The notes beneath the pieces were generated by a model that made no database searches, had not been told where the DNA came from, and worked only from the letters and a program-made list of their open reading frames with translations. A stretch of DNA of 31,127 bases, taken from NCBI RefSeq assembly GCF_052115865.1, contig NZ_JBQKME010000017.1, forward strand, positions 1 to 31,127, written 5' to 3'. Position numbers and translations under genes: made by a program. Positions 22,692-31,127 of this stretch are shown here, piece by piece (positions within the stretch are counted from its first letter, which is position 1; each line of letters opens with the position of its first letter). This DNA is from Fundicoccus_A sp052115865 (GTDB lineage Bacteria; Bacillota; Bacilli; Lactobacillales; Aerococcaceae).

Positions 22692-25600
22692 TTGAGTCAA
22701 CATCATACCGTTAAATATGGTAAGAAAGCAGAGCGACGTAGTTATGCACGAATTAAAGAAGTGCTTGACTTGCCAAACTTAATTGAAGTTCAAACAGATT
22801 CCTATCAGTGGTTTTTAGATGAAGGATTACAGGAAATGTTTGACGATATTTCGCCAATTATTGACCACTCAGAGAATTTAGAGCTTCATTTTGTGGATTA
22901 TGTTTTAAGAGAATCAAAGTATACGGTGGATGAATCGCGTAGTCATGATGCGAATTACTCGAAACCAATTTATGTGACTTTACGTTTAATCAACAAAGAA
23001 ACTGGTGAAGTGAAAGAACAAGAGGTCTTCTTTGGTGATTTCCCAATTATGACGGAAATGGGTACCTTTGTTATTAACGGGGCTGAACGTGTTATTGTTT
23101 CACAATTAGTACGTTCACCAAGCGTCTATTTCCATGACAAAGTAGATAAAAAAGGACGTCACAGCTTTACATCAACCGTTATTCCTAACCGTGGTGCATG
23201 GTTAGAGTTTGAAACAGATGCTAAAGGTATTGCTTATGTGCGTATTGACCGTACACGTAAAATTCCAATGACTGTTTTAGTTAGAGCCTTAGGTTTTGGA
23301 TCTGACGAAGAAATTATGGAAATCTTTGGTGAGTCTGACTTATTAGAATTAACCATTGATAAAGATATCCATAAAAATGCGAATGACTCTCGTGTTGAAG
23401 AAGCTTTGAAGGATGTTTACGAACGTTTGCGTCCAGGTGAGCCTAAAACCGCTGAAAGCTCTCGTAACCTTTTAGTGTCACGTTTCTTTGACCCACGCCG
23501 CTATGATTTAGCGAATGTTGGTCGTTATAAAGTCAATAAAAAATTAAATATCTTGTCTCGTATTGAAGGTTTAACCTTGGCTGAAACTTTGGCTGACCCT
23601 GAGACAGGTGAAGTTATTTTAACAGAGGGAACGGAGTTAGACTCAGCAGCGATTGAAAAAATTCGTCCTTATGTTGAAGCTAACATTAATGGTTTCACAC
23701 TAAATCCTTCTCCAGAAGGGGTTGTTGGTGAGCCAATCGAATTACAACAAATTCAAGTCTATTCACCAAAAGATCCTGAGCGTATTGTCAATGTTATTGG
23801 GAATGGGCATATTGAAAAAACGAAAAACTTAACCCCAGCTGATATTATTGCTTCGATTAACTATTACTTAAACTTAGAAGAAGGTATTGGTAAAACAGAT
23901 GATATCGACCACCTTGGTAACCGTCGTATCCGTTCTGTGGGTGAGTTATTACAAAATCAATTCCGTATAGGATTAAGCCGTATGGAACGTGTCGTACGTG
24001 AACGTATGTCATTACAAGATGTTTCAACGATTACACCTCAACAATTGATTAATATTCGTCCTGTTGTGGCAGCGATTAAAGAATTCTTTGGTTCTTCACA
24101 ACTATCACAATTTATGGACCAAACCAACCCATTAGGTGAGTTGTCTCATAAACGTCGTTTATCAGCCTTAGGGCCTGGTGGTTTAACGCGTGACCGTGCG
24201 GGATATGAAGTACGTGACGTTCACTATACCCATTACGGACGTATGTGTCCGATTGAAACGCCAGAGGGACCAAACATTGGTTTAATTAACAACTTATCGA
24301 CTTATGCGAAAATTAACCGTTATGGTTTTATTGAAACGCCATTTAGAAAAGTGGATAAAGCAACCGGACGTGTAACAGATATAATTGAATATTTATCTGC
24401 TGATGAAGAAGACTTTTATGTTGTAGCGCAAGCTAACTCTGTGCTTAATGATGATTCAACCTTTGCGTCTGATGTTGTTATGGCACGTTATACTTCTGAG
24501 AACATCGAGGTAACAACGGACAAAGTTGATTACATGGACGTGTCACCTAAGCAAGTAGTGGCGGTTGCGACAGCATCTATTCCTTTCTTGGAAAACGATG
24601 ACTCTAACCGTGCCTTGATGGGTGCCAACATGCAACGTCAAGCAGTGCCTTTAATGAATCCTAAGTCACCATTAATTGGTACAGGTATTGAGTATAAGGC
24701 TGCTCACGACTCAGGTGCTGCTCTTATTGCAAAACGTGGTGGAGAAGTTATCTATGTGGATGCTAACCGTATTGTGGTTAAACTTGAGGATGGATCGAAT
24801 GACGAATATCGCTTAACGAAATTTGCACGTTCAAACTCAGGTACATGTTATAACCAACGTCCTATCGTATCTGTTGGTGATCAAGTAGACGCGGAAGAAA
24901 TTTTAGCCGATGGTCCATCAATGGAAAATGGGGAAATGGCTCTAGGTCAAAACCCACTAGTAGCCTTCATGACTTGGGATGGTTATAACTATGAAGATGC
25001 GATAATCATGTCTGAGCGTTTAGTTAAAGATGATGTATATACTTCAATCCATATTGAAGAATACGAATCTGAATCACGTGATACAAAATTAGGACCGGAA
25101 GAAATAACACGTGAAATCCCTAACGTTGGAGAAGACGCATTAAAATTCTTAGATCACGAAGGAATTATTTTAATTGGTTCTGAAGTTAAAGACGGTGATA
25201 TTTTAGTTGGTAAAGTGACACCTAAAGGTGTGACTGAATTGTCAGCTGAAGAACGTCTATTACATGCGATCTTCGGTGAAAAAGCTCGTGAAGTTCGTGA
25301 TACATCTCTACGTGTCCCACACGGTGGTGGCGGTATTGTTCACGATGTGAAGATCTTTACACGCGAAGACGGCGATGAACTAGCTCCAGGTGTTAATAAA
25401 TTAGTTCGTGTATATATTGTACAAAAACGTAAAATTAATGAAGGGGATAAAATGGCCGGACGTCACGGTAATAAAGGGGTTGTTTCTCTTATTATGCCGG
25501 AAGAAGACATGCCATTTATGCCTGATGGAACACCAATTGATATTATGTTGAATCCGTTAGGGGTACCTTCTCGTATGAACATTGGTCAAGTATTTGAACT

Positions 25601-26294
25601 ACACTTAGGTATGGCTGCACGTGAATTGGGTATCCATATTGCTACTCCTGTTTTTGATGGGGCTAGTGAAGAAGATGTATGGGATACAGTTCGCGAAGCA
25701 GGTATGGAAGCTGATGCGAAAACGACCCTATATGATGGGCGTACCGGTGAACCATTTGACCGTAAAGTTTCAGTCGGTGTAATGTATATGCTGAAATTGG
25801 CTCACATGGTTGATGATAAATTACATGCTCGTTCAACTGGACCTTACTCATTAGTTACACAACAACCATTAGGTGGTAAAGCGCAATTTGGTGGACAACG
25901 TTTTGGAGAAATGGAAGTTTGGGCGCTTGAAGCATATGGAGCGGCTTATACTTTACAAGAAATCTTAACGTATAAATCCGATGACGTGGTAGGTCGTGTG
26001 AAAACATATGAAGCCATCGTTAAAGGTCAACCTATTCCAAAACCAGGTGTACCGGAATCATTCCGCGTATTAGTGAAAGAATTACAAGCTTTAGGTTTGG
26101 ATCTTAAAGTGCTTGATGCGAATAATGAAGAAATTGAACTACAAGATGATGAAGATGAAGATGATGTAGTCAACTTCAATGCGCTTCAAAAATTCAAAGA
26201 TGAGCAAAAACTTTCTTCTGAAAAAGAAACTCAAGCAGAACCGACATTAGCCGATGGTCAAGTAAATATAACAGACCCAAAAACTGAAGACTAA
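22692..26294 (+). CDS. rpoB: DNA-directed RNA polymerase subunit beta
   Basis: Catalytic core subunit of RNA polymerase, 1200 residues. TTG 22692 is chosen because AAGGGGTGA ends 5 nt upstream, giving SQHHTVKYGKKAERRSYARIKEVLDLPNLIEVQTDSY; the in-frame GTG 22683 lies inside the ribosome binding site. All family blocks are present. The rifampicin region FFGSSQLSQFMDQTNPLGELSHKRRLSALGPGGL has wild-type residues at the usual resistance positions (Q, D, H, R, S). GDKMAGRHGNKGVVS and the C-terminal FGGQRFGEMEVWALEAYGAAYTLQE clamp segment are intact. The acidic tail (ELQDDEDEDDVV) is ordinary for the group. Confidence 0.98.
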   Translation: MSQHHTVKYGKKAERRSYARIKEVLDLPNLIEVQTDSYQWFLDEGLQEMFDDISPIIDHSENLELHFVDYVLRESKYTVDESRSHDANYSKPIYVTLRLINKETGEVKEQEVFFGDFPIMTEMGTFVINGAERVIVSQLVRSPSVYFHDKVDKKGRHSFTSTVIPNRGAWLEFETDAKGIAYVRIDRTRKIPMTVLVRALGFGSDEEIMEIFGESDLLELTIDKDIHKNANDSRVEEALKDVYERLRPGEPKTAESSRNLLVSRFFDPRRYDLANVGRYKVNKKLNILSRIEGLTLAETLADPETGEVILTEGTELDSAAIEKIRPYVEANINGFTLNPSPEGVVGEPIELQQIQVYSPKDPERIVNVIGNGHIEKTKNLTPADIIASINYYLNLEEGIGKTDDIDHLGNRRIRSVGELLQNQFRIGLSRMERVVRERMSLQDVSTITPQQLINIRPVVAAIKEFFGSSQLSQFMDQTNPLGELSHKRRLSALGPGGLTRDRAGYEVRDVHYTHYGRMCPIETPEGPNIGLINNLSTYAKINRYGFIETPFRKVDKATGRVTDIIEYLSADEEDFYVVAQANSVLNDDSTFASDVVMARYTSENIEVTTDKVDYMDVSPKQVVAVATASIPFLENDDSNRALMGANMQRQAVPLMNPKSPLIGTGIEYKAAHDSGAALIAKRGGEVIYVDANRIVVKLEDGSNDEYRLTKFARSNSGTCYNQRPIVSVGDQVDAEEILADGPSMENGEMALGQNPLVAFMTWDGYNYEDAIIMSERLVKDDVYTSIHIEEYESESRDTKLGPEEITREIPNVGEDALKFLDHEGIILIGSEVKDGDILVGKVTPKGVTELSAEERLLHAIFGEKAREVRDTSLRVPHGGGGIVHDVKIFTREDGDELAPGVNKLVRVYIVQKRKINEGDKMAGRHGNKGVVSLIMPEEDMPFMPDGTPIDIMLNPLGVPSRMNIGQVFELHLGMAARELGIHIATPVFDGASEEDVWDTVREAGMEADAKTTLYDGRTGEPFDRKVSVGVMYMLKLAHMVDDKLHARSTGPYSLVTQQPLGGKAQFGGQRFGEMEVWALEAYGAAYTLQEILTYKSDDVVGRVKTYEAIVKGQPIPKPGVPESFRVLVKELQALGLDLKVLDANNEEIELQDDEDEDDVVNFNALQKFKDEQKLSSEKETQAEPTLADGQVNITDPKTED

Positions 26295-26362
26295 AGAGAT
26301 ATTGATTGAATGCCTTAAACCGCGGAGGTGGCGTTCCGCAAATTTTAAAGGAGGTCGACCCC

Positions 26363-29300
26363 TTGATAGATGTTAATAAATTCGAAGCGATGCAAATCGG
26401 ACTAGCGTCTCCTGAAAAAATTCGTAGTTGGTCGTATGGGGAAGTTAAAAAACCAGAAACGATTAACTATCGAACGTTAAAACCAGAAAAAGATGGTCTC
26501 TTTTGTGAACGAATTTTTGGACCAACCAAAGACTGGGAATGTAGTTGTGGGAAATTAAAACGTGTTCGCTACAAAGGTCGTGTTTGTGATCGTTGTGGTG
26601 TTGAAGTAACGCGTGCAAAAGTGCGTCGTGAAAGAATGGGACACATTGAATTAGCAGCTCCTGTAACACATGTTTGGTATTTTAAAGGTATTCCAAGTAG
26701 AATGGGTCTTTTGTTAGACTTAAGCCCACGTCTTTTAGAAGAAGTTATTTATTTTGCGTCATATATTGTTATTGATGCAGGTGATACACCTCTAGAACCA
26801 AAATCATTGTTATCAGAATTTGAATACCGTGAGAAAAAACGTGAATACGGCAATCGTTTCAATGCTAAAATGGGTGCTGAAGCCATTAAAGAATTGCTAC
26901 AAGCTGTTGATTTGGAAGGCGAAGTAGCTGAGTTAAGAGAATTGTTGAAGACTGCTACAGGTCAAAAACGTAGCCGTGCGATTCGTCGTCTAGATATTTT
27001 AGATGCTTTCTTAGAATCTGGAAACCAACCAGACTGGATGATCTTAGATGCGCTTCCGGTAATCCCACCTGATTTACGTCCAATGGTTCAATTGGAAGGT
27101 GGTCGTTTTGCGACAAGTGACTTAAACGACTTATACCGTCGTGTCATTAACCGTAATAACCGTTTGAAACGTCTACTTGATTTGGGTGCGCCAAATATTA
27201 TTGTTCAAAACGAAAAACGTATGCTACAAGAAGCGGTGGATGCTTTAATTGATAATGGCCGTCGTGGACGCGCTGTTGTTGGACCAGGTAACCGTCCATT
27301 GAAATCTTTATCGCATATGTTAAAAGGGAAACAAGGTCGTTTCCGTCAAAACTTACTGGGTAAACGTGTAGACTATTCAGGTCGTTCTGTTATCGTTGTA
27401 GGTCCAAACTTAAAAATGTATCAATGTGGTATTCCAAAAGAAATGGCCGTTGAATTATTCAAGCCATTTGTTATGAAAGAACTTGTAGAACGTGAAATTG
27501 CAACAAACATCAAGAACGCTAAACGTATGATCGAAGTTCAAGATGATGCGATTTGGCCAGTTATTGAAGAAGTTATTAAAGAGCACCCAGTTCTACTTAA
27601 CCGAGCACCTACGCTTCACCGTTTAGGTATTCAAGCGTTCGAGCCAACTTTAGTAGATGGTCGTGCCATCCGTCTTCACCCATTAGTTTGTGAGGCTTAT
27701 AACGCCGATTTTGATGGGGACCAAATGGCTGTCCACGTTCCCTTATCTGAAGAAGCACAAGCAGAAGCTCGTCTACTCATGTTAGCGGCACAAAATATCT
27801 TAAACCCTAAAGATGGTAAACCAGTTGTTACCCCTTCTCAAGATATGGTCTTAGGTAACTATTACTTAACACTTGAAGAAGAAGGTAGAACAGGTGAAGG
27901 ACTTGTTTTAAGTAATGTGGAAGAAGGAATAATTGCCTACCAAAATGGTTATGCTCATTTACACACTCGTATTGCTATTCCTACAAAAGCCTTAGCAGGT
28001 AAACCATTTACAGAGTGGCAACAAGATAAAATGATGGTAACTACCATTGGTAAATTGATCTTTAATGAAATTATGCCAATCGAGTTCCCTTATTTAAATG
28101 AACCTTCAACAGAAAACTTAACCGTTCAAACCCCAGATAAATATTTCTTAGATAAAGGGGCAAATATTCCAGAAGAAATTGCTAAAATGGAACTTGTTAA
28201 ACCATTTAAGAAAAAAGACTTAGGAAATATCATTGCGGAAGTCTTCAAACGATTCCATATTACAGAAACATCTAAGATGTTGGACCGTATGAAAGACCTT
28301 GGATATAAATATTCAACTCGTGCAGGTATTACCGTTGGGGTGGCAGACGTATTAAACCTTGACTCTAAAGAAGAAATCTTGGAAGAAGCACATGCTCGTG
28401 TGGATAATATTACAAAACAATACCGTCGTGGCTTAATTACTGAAGACGAACGTTATGAAAATGTTATCCGGACATGGGATCAAGCTAAAGACAAGATCCA
28501 AGAAGAACTTAAAAATAAATTACCTCGTCTAAACCCAATCTTTATGATGTCGGATTCAGGTGCTCGTGGTAACATCTCGAACTTTACTCAATTAGCGGGT
28601 ATGCGTGGAAACATGGCGGCTCCAAACGGTAAGATTATCGAGTTGACCATTACCTCTAACTTCCGTGAAGGGTTGAACGTACAAGAAATGTTTATCTCGA
28701 CTCACGGGGCACGTAAAGGGATGACCGATACGGCGCTGAAAACAGCTGACTCTGGTTACTTAACCCGTCGTCTCGTTGACGTGGCACAAGATGTCATTGT
28801 CCGTGAAGATGATTGTGGAACAGATAAAGGGGTATTTGTATCTGAGATTGCTGACGGTAATAGTATTATTGAATCGCTTGAAGAGCGTCTAACGGGTCGC
28901 TATATTCAAAAAGAAGTTAGACATCCTGAAACGGGCGAAGTACTAGCAAAAGCAAAAGACTTTATTACTGAAGACTTAGCAAGCAAGATTGTTAATGCAG
29001 GTGTTAAAGAAGTTTCAATTCGTTCAGTCTTTACCTGTGATACTGATCATGGTGTATGTAAAGTATGTTATGGACGTAACCTTGCAACAGGTACAGAAGT
29101 TGAAGTAGGTGAAGCAGTAGGAACAATCGCTGCGCAATCAATCGGTGAACCAGGTACACAACTGACCATGCGTACATTCCATACGGGTGGGGTTGCTGGT
29201 GGTAGTGATATCACTCAAGGGTTGCCGCGTATTCAAGAAATCTTTGAAGCTCGTCATCCAAAAGGACAAGCAACCATTACAGAAGTTGCCGGTGTGATTG

Positions 29301-29989
29301 AATCCATTGAAGAAAAAGCATCTGACCGCTCAAGAGATGTTACAGTTTCAGGTGCAGTCGATACTAGAACCTACAATATTCCAATCCAGTCTCGCCTTCA
29401 AGTCGTTGTTGGTGATGAAGTTGTTCGTGGTCAGGCCTTAACTGAAGGTTCAATTGATCCAAAAGAATTACTTCAAGTAACCGATGTGATTACGGTTCAA
29501 AACTATCTATTAAGAGAAGTTCAAGCAGTATACCGTAGCCAAGGGGTAGAAATCGGTGACAAGCATATCGAGGTAATGGTTCGTCAAATGTTGCAAAAAG
29601 TCCGCGTTATGGACCCAGGCTCAACGACCATTTTACCAGGTGCGCTCATGGATATTGCCGACTTTACAAAAGCGAACTTATCTGCCATTAAAGGTGGCGA
29701 AACGCCAGCGACAGCACGTCCAGTCTTATTAGGAATTACCAAAGCAGCTTTAGAAACAAATTCATTTATTTCAGCTGCGTCATTCCAAGAAACAACACGT
29801 GTCTTAACGGACGCTGCGATTCGCGGTAAGCGTGATGTGTTATTAGGATTGAAAGAGAACGTTACAATTGGTAAGTTAATTCCAGCAGGTACCGGAATGA
29901 AACGCTACCGTCAAATTGAAACGAATATCGAAAACCCACCACATCCAGACGAAGTCATCCTTGAAGACAAAAAACAACAATTGAAATAA
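26363..29989 (+). CDS. rpoC: DNA-directed RNA polymerase subunit beta'
   Basis: Catalytic subunit holding the active-site Mg. TTG 26363 is chosen because AAAGGAGG lies 8 nt before it, giving IDVNKFEAMQIGLASPEKIRSWSYGEV. An in-frame start at 26306 would add 19 residues and translate the ribosome binding site. The 1208-residue protein has the N-terminal zinc finger (CSCGKLKRVRYKGRVCDRCG), the invariant NADFDGDQMAVHVPLS, trigger-loop/bridge-helix blocks (SDSGARGN, GMRGNMAAPNGKIIELTITSNFREGL) and the second zinc site (CDTDHGVCKVCYG). It is co-transcribed with rpoB after a 68-nt gap. Confidence 0.98.
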   Translation: MIDVNKFEAMQIGLASPEKIRSWSYGEVKKPETINYRTLKPEKDGLFCERIFGPTKDWECSCGKLKRVRYKGRVCDRCGVEVTRAKVRRERMGHIELAAPVTHVWYFKGIPSRMGLLLDLSPRLLEEVIYFASYIVIDAGDTPLEPKSLLSEFEYREKKREYGNRFNAKMGAEAIKELLQAVDLEGEVAELRELLKTATGQKRSRAIRRLDILDAFLESGNQPDWMILDALPVIPPDLRPMVQLEGGRFATSDLNDLYRRVINRNNRLKRLLDLGAPNIIVQNEKRMLQEAVDALIDNGRRGRAVVGPGNRPLKSLSHMLKGKQGRFRQNLLGKRVDYSGRSVIVVGPNLKMYQCGIPKEMAVELFKPFVMKELVEREIATNIKNAKRMIEVQDDAIWPVIEEVIKEHPVLLNRAPTLHRLGIQAFEPTLVDGRAIRLHPLVCEAYNADFDGDQMAVHVPLSEEAQAEARLLMLAAQNILNPKDGKPVVTPSQDMVLGNYYLTLEEEGRTGEGLVLSNVEEGIIAYQNGYAHLHTRIAIPTKALAGKPFTEWQQDKMMVTTIGKLIFNEIMPIEFPYLNEPSTENLTVQTPDKYFLDKGANIPEEIAKMELVKPFKKKDLGNIIAEVFKRFHITETSKMLDRMKDLGYKYSTRAGITVGVADVLNLDSKEEILEEAHARVDNITKQYRRGLITEDERYENVIRTWDQAKDKIQEELKNKLPRLNPIFMMSDSGARGNISNFTQLAGMRGNMAAPNGKIIELTITSNFREGLNVQEMFISTHGARKGMTDTALKTADSGYLTRRLVDVAQDVIVREDDCGTDKGVFVSEIADGNSIIESLEERLTGRYIQKEVRHPETGEVLAKAKDFITEDLASKIVNAGVKEVSIRSVFTCDTDHGVCKVCYGRNLATGTEVEVGEAVGTIAAQSIGEPGTQLTMRTFHTGGVAGGSDITQGLPRIQEIFEARHPKGQATITEVAGVIESIEEKASDRSRDVTVSGAVDTRTYNIPIQSRLQVVVGDEVVRGQALTEGSIDPKELLQVTDVITVQNYLLREVQAVYRSQGVEIGDKHIEVMVRQMLQKVRVMDPGSTTILPGALMDIADFTKANLSAIKGGETPATARPVLLGITKAALETNSFISAASFQETTRVLTDAAIRGKRDVLLGLKENVTIGKLIPAGTGMKRYRQIETNIENPPHPDEVILEDKKQQLK

Positions 29990-29997
29990 GTTAAACG

Positions 29998-30034
29998 AAC
30001 CGGGCTATCTAATTATAGATGGCTCGGTTTTTTA
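29998..30034. terminator. rpoBC terminator
   Basis: AACCGGGCTATCT (29998-30010) pairs with AGATGGCTCGGTT (30017-30029), including G-U pairs, loop AATTAT, followed by T5. It abuts the stop of the convergent comC gene. Confidence 0.88.
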
Positions 30035-30733
30035 GTTGAAGAGGATAATATAAAAATAAGCTAAGCTTAAAAAAGGAACAAAAGGGATTTGAATCATTTT
30101 GTTTTTTGCTAGCAAATTATATAGAAAGAAAAAAATCAAAGCAGACATTGAACTAATGAAAAGTAAAAGTGGAAGCTGTTGAATGGATATACTGATACTC
30201 AACAAAAAAATTAACTTAATATCTGCGCCACCGATATACTTAGCGCCAAAATGATAAAGAAGCAGCAGGAGAAATAAGAGTATCAACACATAAAAAGACC
30301 ATTGAACAACACCGATCGAACAAATAAATATCCCTGCTTGTAATACGTCTGGAACCCATCTACCAAGGATATCTATAAGGCTCATTAAAATGAGTATAGC
30401 TAGCCGTAAAAGTATTAATAAGTGATAGGATGTTAATAGAAGGTTAGATTCTAAGAACTGATAGACGGCAATCAACACAATCAATCCAATAAATAACTCT
30501 GAGATTAAATAAAATGACGAAATACGGTTAGAACACGACGGACAACGGAAACGGAAAAATAAAATTGAGAAAATAGGAAATAGTTGATACCATTTCAAAG
30601 GTTGTTGGCAATGATCACAGCGCGAGCGCTGTTTTATAGGGATAGATTCTTGATTCCAATGGTTGGCTAACCATAGTAGGAAAGATGCGAGACAAGCGCC
30701 GGTATAGAATATGAATAGATAAAAGATGAACAT
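30032..30733 (-). CDS. comC: Type IV prepilin-like leader peptidase (A24 family, ComC-like)
   Basis: Membrane aspartyl protease that cleaves and can N-methylate prepilins, needed for ComG pseudopili in DNA uptake. In the 233-residue product the cytoplasmic zinc-ribbon-like loop has CDHC (39-42) and CPSC (64-67). The two catalytic aspartates are D121 (LIDILGRWVPD) and D171 (GGADIK). About seven hydrophobic helices run throughout. TAGGAGG precedes ATG 30733. It is convergent to rpoC, a single-gene unit in view. The AATAAATATC motif occurs within it at 30323, followed by CCTGC. Confidence 0.92.
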   Translation of the reverse strand: MFIFYLFIFYTGACLASFLLWLANHWNQESIPIKQRSRCDHCQQPLKWYQLFPIFSILFFRFRCPSCSNRISSFYLISELFIGLIVLIAVYQFLESNLLLTSYHLLILLRLAILILMSLIDILGRWVPDVLQAGIFICSIGVVQWSFYVLILLFLLLLLYHFGAKYIGGADIKLIFLLSISISIQQLPLLLFISSMSALIFFFLYNLLAKNKMIQIPFVPFLSLAYFYIILFN

Positions 30734-30810
30734 AAATAAACCTCCTACTTATATATACACAAAAAAAGTCGAATTCCACTAATTTATTTTAAAAAACTTC
30801 ATTTTCATGG

Positions 30811-30840
30811 TTGACTTTCAATGGAATGGCATGCTATTAT
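30811..30840 (+). promoter_or_regulatory. Possible distal rRNA-operon promoter
   Basis: TTGACT (30811-30816), 18 bp, TATTAT (30835-30840). Weaker than the two promoters downstream. Confidence 0.4.
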
Positions 30841-30905
30841 ACTTCTTGTGTTCAAATGAAGGACACATGAACGAAACAAACGTAACAATCATTTGAAAAA
30901 AGCTG

Positions 30906-30934
30906 TTGCATTTAAATTTAAATGATGTTATAAT
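30906..30934 (+). promoter_or_regulatory. rRNA promoter P1
   Basis: TTGCAT (30906-30911), 17 bp, TATAAT (30929-30934), with A/T-rich upstream DNA like an UP element. Confidence 0.7.
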
Positions 30935-30997
30935 AAAAGTCCCTGAACAAGGGAAGCGAACAATTCAAAACTTTTTCAAAATAAATTTAAAAAGTTG

Positions 30998-31026
30998 TTG
31001 ACAAAGATTTGAACTTATAGTAATAT
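30998..31026 (+). promoter_or_regulatory. rRNA promoter P2
   Basis: Consensus TTGACA (30998-31003), 17 bp, TAATAT (31021-31026), preceded by A/T tracts. About 90 bp after P1, the usual tandem spacing of Firmicutes rrn promoters. Confidence 0.75.
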
Positions 31027-31049
31027 ATAGAAGTTGTCACTTGGACAAC

Positions 31050-31127
31050 AAAGCTCATTGAAAACTGAACAAAGACAAACACCAAATTTTGTGAGGGTTC
31101 GTTTTATAACGAACACAACCGAATAAA
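31050..31127 (+). other. Start of rRNA operon leader (boxA-like), cut by window edge
   Basis: AAGCTCATTGAAAACTGAAC (about 31051-31070) resembles the boxA antitermination sequence and the phrase found before 16S genes of Lactobacillales. A hairpin GTTCGTT-TTAT-AACGAAC follows. The 16S gene itself is not in the window. Confidence 0.65.

Noticed and set aside
24090..24200. Rifampicin-resistance mutations in rpoB
   Set aside because: The cluster I residues are wild type at the common resistance positions.
31027..31127. Partial 16S rRNA gene
   Set aside because: The sequence is still leader; the conserved 16S 5' end does not appear before the window ends.

Overview
The window (about 31 kb, AT-rich, strong AGGAGG-type ribosome binding sites, TTG/GTG starts, extended -10 promoters) looks like the chromosome of a low-GC Gram-positive of the Lactobacillales. 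A family such as Aerococcaceae or Carnobacteriaceae is my inference from gene content: class III fructose-bisphosphatase, tributyrin-type esterase, an rpmG-secE-nusG block, and cre-like sites. No rRNA gene lies inside the window to settle this, but the right edge holds tandem rRNA-type promoters and a boxA-like leader, so an rRNA operon probably starts just beyond it.

Layout. 1-1013 is the 3' part of an IS30-family transposase, followed by a 110-nt structured palindrome and eroded DNA. 1560-2855 (minus) is a decayed pair: a formylglycine-generating enzyme (FGE) broken by a nonsense codon and two compensating frameshifts, and a sulfatase that has lost its centre. 2969-4041 carries rpmG, secE and nusG, with a TspO/MBR-like membrane protein coupled to nusG. 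5100-8990 holds a secreted GH13 amylase, a secreted VanY-type D,D-carboxypeptidase and a Gfo/Idh/MocA oxidoreductase. 9052-10775 (minus) is a two-gene ABC-2 exporter. 11276-16835 holds an esterase, an intact Cys-type sulfatase, class III fbp, and a J-domain-like protein overlapping a HIRAN-domain protein. 17000-19335 is rplK-rplA-rplJ-rplL with leader elements. 19769-22315 holds a HAD phosphatase (minus), manA and a YbxB-like methyltransferase. 22692-29989 is rpoB-rpoC, both with TTG starts. 30032-30733 (minus) is a ComC-type prepilin peptidase.

The core transcription/translation cluster (secE-nusG, rplKAJL, ybxB, rpoBC) is kept in canonical order but has been opened at two points. About 13 kb of carbohydrate, envelope and unknown genes sit between nusG and rplK. 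A tandem-repeat array plus HAD and manA sit between rplL and the ybxB-rpoBC block. cre-like boxes precede amylase and manA (weaker at fbp), suggesting carbon-catabolite control of these metabolic genes.

The least explained signals are non-coding: (i) a 10-16 bp motif, AATAAATATC(N)CTGCC or its complement, occurring ten times exactly as the 10-mer, often at gene ends and starts and twice supplying the stop codon; (ii) two tandem arrays of 42-bp and 41-bp GC/AT-mosaic units that share a common plan; (iii) compact structured elements at 1017-1126 and 4906-4977; and (iv) a probable attenuator in the rpoB leader. The overlapping J-like/HIRAN gene pair is the best candidate for an undescribed protein system.
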